Source: Hoplostethus atlanticus (taxonomy: Eukaryota > Chordata > Actinopteri > Trachichthyiformes > Trachichthyidae). From it: a DNA stretch of 64,000 nucleotides. The notes under the pieces were generated by a model. The model was not told the DNA's origin, made no database searches, and saw only the letters and a list, made by a program, of their open reading frames with translations. Positions 32,216 to 43,734 of the stretch are shown in pieces (the first letter of the stretch is position 1; every line of letters begins with the position of its first letter). The stretch spans positions 661,501 through 725,500 of the forward strand of contig JAXDDX010000182.1 in NCBI GenBank assembly GCA_034670405.1. Reading direction: 5' to 3'. Both the position numbers and the translations under genes were made by a program.

Positions 32216-33114
32216 GGGCCCAGTATAAAACCTTTAATCTAGATCAGAATTATCCAGATAGGATTAAATCTCAAAATTGGGTATTTCAAAACCAGAGATG
32301 TGATCCTGATCCTACAAAATCAGGATACAGATTTGGTAATCCAATCCTACCCAGAATCCAGATCAAATGTTGATTTCAGGTATTTCAAGAAGATTTCCAG
32401 TTGTAGATCCTCCTCGTGGTTAGGGACTGGAGAGCATTTTTCTGCATGTTTTTAGATGGGGTTCTTTTTTATAGGAGAACATGCAAACTCCACACAGAAA
32501 GGGAGATAACCCACCTGGGGACCCCAGAGTCAACAGCGCCCAGGTGGGAATCGAACCCAGGACCTTCTTGCTGTGAGGCAGCAGTGCAATGCCACAAAAC
32601 TCTAAGGTGGATAGGTTAGGATAAGTTTGATGCTAAAAATCAGGATGATCCTGATCCCACTGGAAGGGTGGATCCAGCATGGACTCAAGGTGGATGTAGG
32701 GGTGATCAAGTAGATGCCCTGACCTACCACTGGCAGCACTGCAACCAGATGGAACAGCTGGACAGTCAATGCGAGATGCTCTAGTGAAGCATTATTTTCC
32801 TTAGGGTCTTTTGATCAATAAAAACATTAGTATGCTGACAAAACAGTTTTGTGTTTGACTTTTTTTAATCCTAATGAGATTTAATATACATACTGTGTTA
32901 ATGAAATGTTGTATTACTTTGACCAACAGATGCCGGTCTATCCAAAGCAAATCTAGATTCTGTAATCCTGATCTCGTGGTATCTGGATCAGAATGATCCT
33001 ATCTGAAAACCAGGACAAAACCTATAAAATCACTTTTATCTGGGATAGCAAAAAAAGGGATTACAAAATCTGGATAATTCTGATCTAGATTAAAGGTTTT
33101 GAAATACTGGGCCC
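32216..33114. mobile_element. Non-autonomous DNA element with about 45-bp inverted ends
   Basis: The left end GGGCCCAGTATAAAACC, TTTAATCTAGATCAGAATTA and the right end read from the other strand (GGGCCCAGTATTTCAAAACC, TTTAATCTAGATCAGAATTA) match over about 45 bases apart from a 3-base indel. No transposase frame lies inside. A clean target duplication was not identified, so the superfamily is open. It contains a SINE-like insert at 32476-32595. Confidence 0.7.
32476..32595 (-). mobile_element. SINE-like repeat fragment
   Basis: The minus strand contains GCCTCACAGCAAGAAGGTCC, TGGGTTCGATTCCC (box-B-like) and TTTCTGTGTGGAGTTTGCAT, a very common fish dispersed repeat whose head resembles a tRNA. 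The 5' head is truncated. Confidence 0.6.
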
Positions 33115-33190
33115 AGATGGGAAGATTATTATTATCTTGACTTATTTATTTATTATATTTTTATTACTGCTGATCAATACTGACACACAC

Positions 33191-33223
<33 letters not shown>

Positions 33224-33600
33224 GGAGCAAATATTCATATATATTTACTTATCTTTTTATTTTTTAAACCCTTATTTTCTTTGCTGATTAATTGTATCTT
33301 CTTATTCTTCTTAACTCATTATTATTATTGTTATTAATCTCATTGTTTCAAAGATGCTTTGGCAATACTGTTTATATTTGTAACATTCTGCCAATAAAGC
33401 AAACAAATTGAAGTTGAATTGAAATTGAAAATTGAGACAGAGAGAGAATGAGGAAGAGAGAGCGAGCGAGAGAGAATCAGATTTTTAAATTGTTATTGTT
33501 CTATTTGGAATGTTTCATGTTTTGTTATCTTCTGCTGTTTGGAAGAGCTGTGTCAATAAAGCACCATTGAACTGAATTGAGGGAGACCTAGCAACAGTAG
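33115..33600. other. Retroposon-tail-like sequences and CA repeat
   Basis: (CA)n at 33189-33222. TTCTGCCAATAAAGCAAAC followed by AATTGAA repeats (33390-33430) and GTCAATAAAGCACC with GAATTGAGG (33552-33582) look like plus-strand polyadenylation ends of retroposons. No body could be assigned. Confidence 0.4.
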
Positions 33601-34004
33601 TTTGACAGCAAAAAAGAGAGACTTGATTGAGCAAGCAACAGAAACAGAGAGGAGAGAAAAGAGAGAGAGGGGTGCCAGATGCCAAGCACTCTCTCCGTCA
33701 TCCCAGGAGAGCTCCACCCGGCTCCCAGTGCCTGGAGGCAGCAACAGAAGGACAAACCCAACGCACCATCTGAGCCCGGAGCAGCCTGGGGCATTTCATT
33801 TACGCTACAGAGCCTCCCGTTTAACACATCATAACACCCTGCAGCACAATGCTCTACAAAGCCTGATGCATGCACGCACACACACACACAAAGTATAATG
33901 ACGCCCTGCAGTAAACCTGTACAACTCTGTACTCAACTGCATAAAACAGAAGTTACAAATCATCCCTAAGGAAAGTTAAAAACCACAGAAGAAGAAAGAT
34001 GCTC
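33601..34004. other. No gene recognised
   Basis: Overlapping frames on both strands (33553-33898) show no known domain. Confidence 0.35.
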
Positions 34005-34742
34005 TTAAGATTCAAGATTCAAGAACTTTATTTGTCACATACACACACGGGGTGTGTAGTGAAATGAAAAGTGGCAATGCTCAACGGGAATGTGCAAAAG
34101 GCAACAGTACACAGTATTTACAAAAAAAAAAAACACAATACTTACAGTAATTACAGTAAGAGCTCTTATATAAAAAAAACAACACAATATATACAGTAAG
34201 AGCACTTTGGAAATGAAAATATAGTAGTAAGGGAAATTGTATGAATGTAATATACTATAAATTATGTGTAGTCTTTACCTAAGTGTGTGTGTGCATAAGA
34301 GGGGCAGTGTGTGTGTCTTGGTGGGGGGCCCTGGTGAGGTCAGAGTTCACAGTCCTGATGGCCTGAGGAAAGAAACTCCGTCTCAGTCTCTCTGTTTTGG
34401 CAGCGTGACTACGGAGGCGCTTGCCTGACCGCAGCAGCTGAAACAGTCCGTTGTTGGGGTGGTGAGGATCCTTCATGATCCTGCAGGCTCTGGTTCTGCA
34501 CCTCCTGGTGTACAAGTCCTGCAGGGTGGGGAGTGTAATTCCAATAGTGCGCTCGGCCGAACGCACTACTCTCTGCAGAGCCTTCCTGTCCTGAGCGGAG
34601 CTGCTGCCAAACCAGGCAGTGATGCTTCCTGTCAGGATGCTCTCCACAGCTCCAGAGTAGAAGGACTGAAGGATCCTCCGGGAGACTTTGAATTTCCTCA
34701 GCTGCAATGACAGGGAGAGAGACCCAGCCCACATGAGTTGTA
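34005..34742 (-). pseudogene. LINE ORF2 C-terminal fragment
   Basis: The minus-strand open stretch from about 34700 encodes SFYSGAVESILTGSITAW, SSAQDRKALQRVVRSAE, LPTLQDLYTRRCRTRACR and AAKTERLRRSFFPQAIR. This is the region after the polymerase in a common fish LINE of the jockey superfamily. A 3' UTR follows with AATAAAGTTCTTGAATCTTG and GAATCTT repeats ending at 34005. The polymerase itself is missing through 5' truncation. Confidence 0.75.
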
Positions 34743-34899
34743 CCTGGGTAATATGGGTTTCATCTGGGCGTGGGCTTTTCAGTGGCTTTTTGATGGTAGG
34801 GTGGGGCCTAGTTAGGGGAACCAACTGGGGCTTATTGTAAGTCGCTTTGGATAAAAGCGTCTGCTAAATGACTGTAATGTAATGTAATGTAATGTAATG
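34743..34899 (+). mobile_element. Short retroposon with L2-type tail
   Basis: GTCGCTTTGGATAAAAGCG, TCTGCTAAATGACTGTAATG and four TGTAA repeats end at 34899. The 90 bases upstream are unlike the L2 3' UTR, so this may be a SINE or a chimaera using the L2 tail. Confidence 0.65.
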
Positions 34900-36377
34900 G
34901 GGCGACCCGTTAAAACCACCTCTGGTCTATGTGTGGGTCCCATTATTTTATATTTGTTATAGTTTTATTAACACATGCAAAATGTTACATCTATAGTTCT
35001 TTTAAACACTAAATGTTTAATCATTCAAATATGTTGTAATATATTGCATTCATTTCATAAATACATAAATATGGATATGCTGTGTGTTTTTACAGCATTT
35101 TAAATATTTCTTGGGGACTGGGACAGAAACAATGGTAGACCTTGAACGTTAGCGTGCTCAATTTAGTACTCTGGCACAAACGTCAATCAAATGACTGGTT
35201 TGAAGAATTAATGTCTATATGCAAGACTCCGCCTTTTAAAGTTGTGCTTTACCAACTGAAGAAATGTTTGAGCAAATTAACGATTACAGATATTTATCAT
35301 TGACTAGGTAAGCAATGCCCATGTAAATGGAACAGTTTGTTGAGAGGGAAAAGCTAGTCAAAATGACTGAGGATTCAGTTACACTAACAGCTAGCTAATG
35401 TTAGCATCTTCTGTTTGGAAGTTTTAATTAACAATAAGGTTTAACGATAGATATGTTCGTCAATGCGCTAGTTTGTTTTGAATTTTTACAATTGCTGTCA
35501 GACTAATTTGGTGAACCCAAATTGATCAGACTGATTATAGAATAGTTTAGTTTAGTGCACATATTTTTCAGAAGTTGCGGACGGGTGAGCACATTGCATT
35601 TACAGTAGGAGAGAAATTTTAAAATGCACAACACCAATTAGCATGTCCTTGGCTTGGATGTTAATTACACTGACTACAGCATTGTGTTGCGGTGCACCGG
35701 AGCTTCATTCATTTCCAATGAAACACAACATATGCCTTGCGGCGGGTGGTGGTCAATTTCGCATGACTCATACGTTACATTTTTCCAACGTATGCATCAA
35801 ATCGTATGCGTTGACTAGACAGGAAGTAGCAAAAAATAGAGACCTCTATTGAAAAAGGTGCTGCTGGACCTGGACCAGGCCTAAAGAAAACCCAGATCTG
35901 TTTGGGTTCAAGAGTGGATACGGTCTGAAACAGGCTGGAGAGTTCCACCAGCTGATTCAAGAACTATTTTGGCTTGGACCGATGCCAGTTTGTGTGTAAA
36001 ATATTGTTGCAGAGCTGCACACAGCAGTACGTATAACAGTCAGTGGCATTGTGAAAGGACTAGGATGAGGAAGTAAGGACTCAGAAAGGACTATTCCCCA
36101 GTGGACAACAGTCAGTCGGCTATCTTGCCCCAGAACCGCAAACATTCTCCTCAAACATTTGATTGCTAAGGATAAGTTGTTAACAATTAAAGGTGACTGC
36201 TTTCTCCCTGAATCCGGCCTGCTGCAGGATCTGTGCCAGGAAGCTGCCCTCAGATTGGACTTGGACACCTGGCTTTCCTCCTGGGGTGCCACAATATAGA
36301 CATGGTAAAAGAAATTCATGAAATGAGACAGACAATGTGACTATGACTATACTATGTGTGTGTTTGAGAGAGACAGA
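34900..36377. other. No gene recognised
   Basis: Two short frames (35643-35852 plus and 35957-36319 minus) have no recognisable domain. Composition is unremarkable. Confidence 0.4.
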
Positions 36378-37525
36378 GTAGGTCCCCCTCGTGCCGCTAA
36401 AACAGCTCTGACCCATCGAGGCATGGACTTCACAAGACCTCTGAAGGTGTCCTGTGGTATCTGGCACCAAGACGTTAGCAGCAGATCCTTTAAGTCCTGT
36501 AAATTGCGAGGTGGGGCCTCCATGGATCGGACTTGTTTTTCCAGCACATCCCACAGATGCTGGATCGGATTGAGATCTGGGGAATTTGGAGGCCAAGTCA
36601 ACACCTTGAACTCTTTGTCATGTTCCTCAAACCATTCCTGAACAATGTTTGCAGTGTGGCAGGACGCATTATCCTGCTGAAAGAGACCACTGCCATCAGG
36701 GAACACCGTTGCTATGAAGGTGTGAACTTGGTCTGCAACAATGTTTAGGTAGGTGGTACGTGTCAAAGTAACATCCACATGAATGCCAGGACCCAAGGTT
36801 TCCCAGAGCACCACACTGCCTCCGCCGGCTTGCCTTCTTCCCATAGTGCATCCTGGTACCATCTCTTCCCCAGGTAAACGACGCACACGCACCCGGCCGT
36901 CCACATGATGTAAAAGAAAACGTGATTCATCAGACCAGGCCACCTTCTTCCATTGCTCCATGGTCCAGTTCTGACGCTCACATGTCCATTGTAGGTGGAC
37001 AGGGGTCAGCATGGGCACGCTGACCGGTCTGCGGCTACGCAGCCCCATACTGACACCTTCTGACACTACTTCTGACACCTTTCTATCATAGCAGCATTAA
37101 CTTGTTCAGCAATTTGTGCTACAGTAGCTCCTCTGTGGGATCAGACCAGACGGGCTAGCCTTCGCTCCCCATGCGCATCAATGAGTCTTGGGCGCCCATG
37201 ACCCTGTCACCGGTTCACCGGTTGTCCTTCCTTGGACCACTTTTGGTAGGTACTAACCACTGCATACCGGGAACACCTTACAAGACCTGCCGTTTTGGAG
37301 ATGCTCTGACCCAGTCGTCTAGCCATCACAATTTGGTCCTTGTCAAAGTCTCTCAGATCCTTACGCTTGACCATTTTTCCTGCTTCCAACACATCAACTT
37401 CAAGAACTGACTGTTCACTTGCTTCCCAATATATCCCACCCCTTGACAGGTGCCATTGTAACGACATAATCAATGTTATTCACTTCATCTGTCAGTGGTT
37501 TTAATGTTGTGGCTGATCGGTGTAT
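36378..37525 (-). pseudogene. Tc1-like transposase, inactivated
   Basis: The minus strand begins [20 protein letters not shown] (37373), with the paired-type HTH continuing to [15 protein letters not shown], then a stop and frameshifts. The catalytic part (37078-36347) has WSDESRFLLHH (first Asp) and FQQDNASCHTANI (second Asp). The third position reads PDLNPIQHLWDVL, where the family has Glu in NPIEHLW, so the DD34E triad is broken as well. One terminal repeat survives (37493-37524, GTGGTTTTAATGTTGTGGCT). The other end is lost at 36378. Length and order fit a 1.1-1.6-kb fish Tc1. Confidence 0.9.
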
Positions 37526-38654
37526 ATGTGTGTGTTAGTCAATGTAATATTTGAGGATGTGTTGGTGTGTGTGTTCATATTAGCTTTGCCTCTGTTTCCT
37601 GATCTAAACAACAAACAGCTGTGGAAACTAATTAAATGAAGTTTAATGGAGTTTGTCTCTCTGAGGCTGAAACCAATTCATTTCTTTGAATGCCTGTCTG
37701 AGGAAGAAAAACACTCTTCATCACTGTCAGGAGAGGAGGAGGAGGAGGCAAAGAAAACTTAAAAAAGAAAGCAAAGCAGGAGAGGAGGAAAAGAAGAAAC
37801 TTAAGAGGGGAAAGATAAGAAGATAAAGAGAGAAAAGTAATGAAGAGAGATGAGACAAGGAGACAGAAAACCTTTAGTTGTCCTGGGAGAGGAGGAAGAG
37901 GAGGAGGAAGAGGAACTTGTTTAACAAGACAAATGCTCCACAGTGGATGGCGTGTTGCTGCAGTCCAGACACACTCTTTGCATAGCATCACCTGATCAAT
38001 CGTTGTGATTGGAGCAATCGACAGTGCCAAGCCTTTTTATTGGCTAACTCTCCTCCATATCAGGCTGGATGACCTGACTGGTTGGCTGATCGAGCCATTC
38101 TATCGATCCTGTCTGTCAATTTATCATTGATCACACTGGCTGGTCGGTTCCATCACTCTGTGCAGATCAATGGACAGAATTGAAATGCTGATTTACTTGC
38201 TGACTACATGTTTTTTCCTCCAATGTATTGGAGGAATATTTCAATCCAACAGGACAGTGAAAAAGGCCAGAAAGAGATGAACTCCAAGTTCAACTAGAAG
38301 GTAAGTAACCAAACAACAAACAATCACCCAATCGAGCATGGCGACCATCTTCCAGGATCCTGTATGGCTGCTGGCGGACGATCTTTCCCGGCTTAGTCAT
38401 TATATCAAGCTCGATGATTCGGGTGCGCCCTGGGGTGCCTTCACCTACGGGGACGGGCTCCTATCTGTTTCCAGGCTTTCAGGGTGTGTATAGGTGTGGC
38501 TAACGTTACCTAGCTAGCTAGAGGCATGAACCTGGAAAAAGGCTCATGATAGCAGGCAGTGAAAGACAGTATGAGGCCAAAGACGCTGTGGTGTGATGAA
38601 GCCAAGCCTGAGGTGTTGAGCTACCTCAGCAGCAGGAACAACAGCTTAGAAGGA
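37526..38654. other. GA-rich tract and unassigned sequence
   Basis: Purine-rich GAGGAGGA/AGAAGAA sequence occupies 37722-37918. The rest shows no gene. Confidence 0.5.
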
Positions 38655-38814
38655 TGGAGACAAATACAGGAATCTCAGAGAGACAGAAACCCTCAGCATA
38701 CAAACATATCAACACTGGATTGGATTAGAAGGCCCAGACTTGAATCCCATTGGAAATCATTTGAATGATCACAGATTCTCCCCATCCAACTTGACTGAGC
38801 TTGAGCAAATCTGA
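38655..38814 (+). pseudogene. Tc1-like transposase fragment
   Basis: Plus-strand reading gives DRNPQHTN (family DNDPKHT, second catalytic Asp context), then in another frame GPDLNPIGNHL and SNLTELEQI stop. The third catalytic residue position is Gly. At least one frameshift and large deletions leave only the C-terminal catalytic part. It is a different Tc1 lineage from 36378-37525. Confidence 0.6.
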
Positions 38815-38871
38815 AAGAATTTCAAATCCAAAATCCAAGCTGATACAGATGTTATATATATACCAGATCTA

Positions 38872-38992
38872 TCAGTTATCTACCAGATCTATCAGTTATC
38901 TATCAGATCTATCAGTTATCTACCAGATCTATCAGTTATCTATCAGTTATCTACCAGATCTATCAGTTATCTATCAGCTCAATCAGATATAT
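38872..38992. repeat. 20-bp minisatellite
   Basis: ACCAGATCTATCAGTTATCT units, some shortened to ATCAGTTATCT, about six copies. Confidence 0.9.
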
Positions 38993-39366
38993 CAGGTTAG
39001 GGTAATTTGCCTCAGTTGGTTTCTGGAATTGAAGGTGTTGTAACTACATGATAGAACACACAACTGTATGTGTGTGTGTGTGTGTGTGTACCTGCTGTGT
39101 TCTTGTATTCGTATGGCTTCTCCCTGCGTTTGTGGGAGACATTCATTCATTCTTGTGTTTTTTTTCTGTGTGTGTGCATGCAAACGTGTAACAGAGAGAG
39201 TATGTGTGTGTGTGTGTGTTAGCAGCTCATGAATTATTGAGTTCCATTTAGAACTCTTATCACTGTCCCCATGGCAACCAGCCCCATGGGGGAGAGCAAA
39301 CACACACACACACTCTGTTATGATCATTCCTGGTGTTTTTGTTTATTGTTTGCACCCTCAGACTTG
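38993..39366. other. TG repeats, no gene
   Basis: (TG)n at about 39069-39088 and 39201-39219, and a short (CA)n at 39300-39313. Confidence 0.6.
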
Positions 39367-40307
39367 GGCCGAATCCCAATTCTCATTTTCACCCCTACGA
39401 CTCGTTTTTGAGGCCCCTCGCCCTTCGGCTTGGCCCTCAGAACAGAGTTACAAGGGGTAGTGGTTGAAATCTCCCCCTATGAAATGGGACAACCCTTCAA
39501 GACCCTGATACGTCATCGATGACGTTTACGTAAACAGACGTGACAAGTTTGTTATCGGAGATTACTATGACAATAATGGTATTATCACAGTGATATTTGC
39601 CGTTCATCTGATGGAGATAGAAAAGCATGGACGCTCGCGATTCGTTCACAACTTATACGTTTCACGCTACCAATCGATCAAAGAAGTCATCAAATAAAAA
39701 AGACCACTGCTTCATTACCAGACCACTTCATGACAGAATAGCGTTAGCGGTGCTCTGTAGTCTGCACTGGTATTAGAGGAGCCGTAACAAATGCAGCAAC
39801 TTCGCTGCTGGACTTTAGTTATATTTCGTCATATGTCATCAAAGGGGGGAAATGCGACATGGAAATATGTCAAAATGCGGGACTGTCATGCACAAATCCG
39901 CCTAAAAACAATGTTGTAACGTTAACTAGCGAGGTATCGGCATACTAGTGATTTTTTGTTATGCTTGTTATAAAGAAAACGTCTATAACACATTGAAACG
40001 ACATTAAACTAAGATAATACCACGGTTAGAATATTTTTTAAATGTTTATTGACAAAGAAAATACTACATTTGTGGTTTCCTTTTGTTGCTTGTGCAGCGT
40101 TCGCCACCATCTTGCTGATGATTGTCGGAGATTTCTCCTAACCCTCGGTTTGTAGTGTGCCCCTGAAAAACCTCCGTTTGGAGGGCCATGTAGCCCTAGC
40201 ACTTTGCCCTACCCCTCCATCCCAACAATAATTGGGACACCCCTACCCCTACATGTGAACGCACAAAAACGGAGGGGAAGGGCCAAGGGGTGAATTGGAA
40301 TTTGGCC
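39367..40307. mobile_element. DNA element with GGCCRAAT inverted ends
   Basis: The left end GGCCGAATCCCAATTC plus TCATTTTCACCCCT mirrors the right end, which on the other strand is GGCCAAATTCCAATTCACCC. Nearby CCCCTACCCCT words are mirrored too. About 940 bp long, no transposase frame recognised. The target duplication is unclear. Confidence 0.6.
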
Positions 40308-40336
40308 TTTCTGTCATGGGAGTCACCAGTAGAAGG

Positions 40337-40605
40337 CTGTGGTTGTACTGGTCAGCTCCCAGTAGAACCAGTAGAGACTGTGGTTGTACTGGTCAGCTCC
40401 CAGTAGAACCAGTAGAAGACTGTGGTTGTACTGGTCAGCTCCCAGTAGAACCAGTAGAGACTGTGGTTGTACTGGTCAGCTCCCAGTAGAACCAGTAGAA
40501 GACTGTGGTTGTACTGGTCAGCTCCCAGTGGAACCAGTATTAGACTGTGGTTGTACTGGTCAGCTCCCAGTGGAACCAGTAGAGACTGTGGTTGTACTGG
40601 CCCAT
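40337..40605. repeat. 41-42-bp minisatellite derived from a SINE end
   Basis: Unit TGTGGTTGTACTGGTCAGCT plus CCCAGTAGAACCAGTAGA(AG)AC repeats about six and a half times. The same sequence occurs once at the 3' end of the SINE fragment at 18318-18360. Confidence 0.92.
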
Positions 40606-41277
40606 CTGGGACGTGGGTGCTGGACTCTGGCTGATCTGGGACGTGGGTGCCGGACCCTGGCCCATCTAGGATGTAGATGTTGCAAACTTGGTGGACTACT
40701 ATATACTAGCCAGGTCAAAGTGGTTTGTGATCCCAGACCCGGCTGTCATGAGACACAGGATTTCATCACTGCATGTATCTCAATGTATTCAGCCCCTGGT
40801 GGACGGAGGACCTTCACCCACATGGCCTGCATTACATTCTGAACTATATGGGCGCAGGATGACCATGAACACTGACCCGGTCTATTGAACTTGATATACA
40901 AAACTATATGGGCTTTCCACATTTGTCATCTAATGCACGCCCAGCCGGGCTGGTGGGGGGATGCCTCTATTAGGGTTAGGATACCTTAGGCAATTTAGGT
41001 AGGCTTGTTATGTCCTCCACTCAATCACTTCAATCCGTCATCCTGTTACTGTTTTCATGTGCTTTTGTTCTGATGGTATTCTGTAAATATCACAACTGTC
41101 ATCATTTGATATATAATTGTCTACCAGCCTGTCCTAGTTACACTTGTAAAGCCCTTTGAGGCTTGTTTGTGATATAAATACACTTGAGTGGTTGTGGATA
41201 GAAGAGACTTTCTGAGATGGAAACTCGGTTGATGACTTGTTACAGGATGGATGGATGGATGGATGGATGGAGGGCCT
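40606..41277. other. No gene; LINE-tail-like piece and GGAT repeat
   Basis: TAAAGCCCTTTGAGGCTTG with a following ATATAAATAC (41146-41185) resembles a fish LINE 3' end. (GGAT)n at 41246-41270. Confidence 0.45.
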
Positions 41278-41400
41278 ATTTTCATGAATCAAGACACACA
41301 TGGGCTTGACCAACAGATTTTGGGTAATTTCTTGATCAGAGGTGCTGGCACAGTGGTGGCGAACCTGCAGGGGATGGATTAGGAGGAATAATTTATCAAT
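41278..41400. mobile_element. Degraded end of a Harbinger-like MITE
   Basis: GGCCTATTTTCATGAATCAAG, GGTGGCGAACCTGCAG and GGATTAGGAGGAATAAT parallel 53785-53915 (GGCTCTATTTTCATGAATAA, GGATTAAGAGGAATAC). Only one end is visible. Confidence 0.45.
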
Positions 41401-42604
41401 AGGTGAAAAAGGGGTTTGATTAAGTCAAGGTTAAAAACCATTTATTCTCTCTGTCATTTGACCAGCCTTGAGGGAGTGGCTCAGTCTCTTCTCAGAGTAA
41501 GGCTAGACCATAGCTCATCCTAGCTCAGGGTCCTGATGGATACTAGCATCCTGCCTACATGTCCTATTCTCCTGGTCTACCTGCTCCTGTCCACTGATTG
41601 GTCATGTCTGTCTGAGTGAGTCAGAGTACATGAATGAGTCTGCATGCCTGTATGGGTGTGTCTCCTATCTGTTTCCAGGTCAGTGTTGGTGTCTGCGTGG
41701 TCCTCTAGTCCTATGATGACACTGACTGAGCTGCTGTTTGCTGTGACGCCCCACATCAGATCTGGATGTCCCACCATAATAAACTATTATGTCTTCTCTA
41801 CACACTGCTTGCCCAAACACGGCATCTATTGCAAGATTTTTTGTATTCACTCACTTCAACTGGAAACAAGTTCACATTTTACTATTAAAATATTTGAGAA
41901 GTTAACAATTAAAATTCACTTTCCAGTTGGATGGAAACAGAGCTGCTACCAACTTGTGAGTGAGTGAGTATTCTACATTTATCTCTCTCCCTCTAGTGCT
42001 GAGCTCAGCATTTTGTTACATAAATGTGCACACACACACACACACAGTGAGTGTGTAATGTTAATGAGAGACACAGTCGGCCAGTTTTATAACTCCTAAA
42101 AGATTTACTAAGGGAGAGAGAGAGAGAGAGGGGAAATTAAAATAGGAATTGTTCATTTGTATTGCGTTCTTCCTGATCTCCATTTCTCTACCTCTTGTGT
42201 ATCTGCCTTCATTTCATTGTCAGATAGACATTCTGAAAGGCAGGATAACCAACGAGGGATGGATGGATGGAGGAGGGTAGAGAAGGATAAAAAGGTAAGG
42301 ACAGATAACTTCACGGAGGGGAGGATGAAGGGAGGGATGGAGAGAAAAGGAAGAGGTTGAAGAGGGAGATGTAATACATTTTATGAGATTAAAAGCAATG
42401 CAGATAGACATAAGAGCATGACAGAAGCATGGTTAATACTTTCACCTCTTTATTCAGGTGTGTGTGCACACTCATACACCATCTGGCTAATAATTCAGCT
42501 ATCTCCCATCAGGCCTGCAGAACTTCATAGTGACCTGTCTGTCTGTGTGTACACTGGTTACCATGGTAACCGTATATTGTGGTTTATTTAAAAAATGTGA
42601 CATT
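41401..42604. other. No gene recognised; microsatellites
   Basis: (CA)n 42029-42046, (GA)n 42112-42131, GGATGGAT/GA-rich 42250-42370. No exon supported. Confidence 0.45.
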
Positions 42605-42775
42605 GATCTTTAGTACACTCCCAATGTCCTGGTATAAAACCTTGATCATAGCGATGAGGCCTCGGCTGAGTCTTCCAGAGGTAGAGGTGTTCACCTGGTC
42701 AAAAGTCTTTTCCTGATCTATAGAAATTAAATGAGTGTCTATACCCAAAGAACTAAAGATGTTAGATCAAGGGAG

Positions 42776-43215
42776 TGCGCAGGCGGGCGCCAGCCAGGAC
42801 AGCTAGCAGTGGAAAATAAAGGTTGACTTGTTTGAGCAGTTAACTCTGCCGGCAGAATTAGCACTAGCCTACAGCTGGACATGCTACTGTGGTCTGAGGT
42901 GCAGAAGCTAGTTTATTTTATCGAGCTCACGGTCCCCTGGGAAGATCGAGTTGAAGAGGCAAAAGAGCGGAAGAAAGCGAGCTATGCGGAGACGGCAGCA
43001 GAGGCAGAACAGCGAGGTTGGAGGGCTCGGGTACGGCCAGTAGAAGTTGGCTGTCGTGGTTTTGTGGCAAAGTCTGTTTTTGCATTGCTTAGTGAGTTGG
43101 GCATTCACAGACGGAGCTTGAAACTTGCGGTCAGGAATATGTCGCAAGCAGCGGAGCGAGCAAGTGAATGGTTGTGGATAAGGAGGAAGCATGCTAGCTG
43201 GGGAGCACGCTAACA
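42776..43215 (+). CDS. Retroelement C-terminal ORF, ELTVPWED/PVEVGCRGF type
   Basis: The frame 42881-43213 is open for 110 codons and continues a few codons upstream (LQLD before MLLWS). It carries LDMLLWSEVQKLVYFIELTV, PWEDRVEEAKERKKASYAE, RPVEVGCRGFVAKSVF and SEWLWIRRKHASWG before its natural stop. I recall this D..ELTVPWED..K..PVEVGCRGF pattern from the C-termini of fish and cnidarian retroelement proteins. The D-(x)n-E-L-T order resembles a PD-(D/E)XK nuclease core, which is inference. It is inserted in T3 and has no polymerase upstream, so it is a 5'-truncated but undamaged end. Confidence 0.5.
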
Positions 43216-43734
43216 ATCTGATCTGGTAATATCCCGTGTGACATTGAGAGTGTACTGCTGACAAAGCTGCCTAATTTCTACCTTCCCATAGTCCCACCAC
43301 TGCCTTAAAGATCCTGAATCCTGCGTTTAGTTCTAAAACCTTTCCAAAAAAAACCTAAAAGCATCTTTAAAATGACTCAATCAGTAAAGCTGTGTTAAAA
43401 TGCCAATACGCACTCTTGGGTTTAATATTTGCTATTAAAACATTACAAGTTACCAGGGAATGATCAGTAAAACCTACAGGCATCATTTTACACATTTTAA
43501 TGTTCTGTTGCAGTCATCCCGGAGAGCTGAACCTGCTGTCGCTGGGAAACAGGCGGCCGTGACGTTGACAGACAATGGAGATATGCACCGAGTACAAACT
43601 ATGCATTAAAAGGCCTTTGTCCATATCTATAATAGGCATAATATTATACTATAATATACTATAATATTAAACTATGTAGTACGTCAATAATCTACCTGTG
43701 TCCAGCACCGGCTGGTTTAAGGCCGGTTTCAATT

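Noticed and set aside
33553-33898. Two overlapping frames of about 98 codons
   Set aside because: Opposite strands open together, no recognisable domain, next to retroposon tails and low-complexity sequence.
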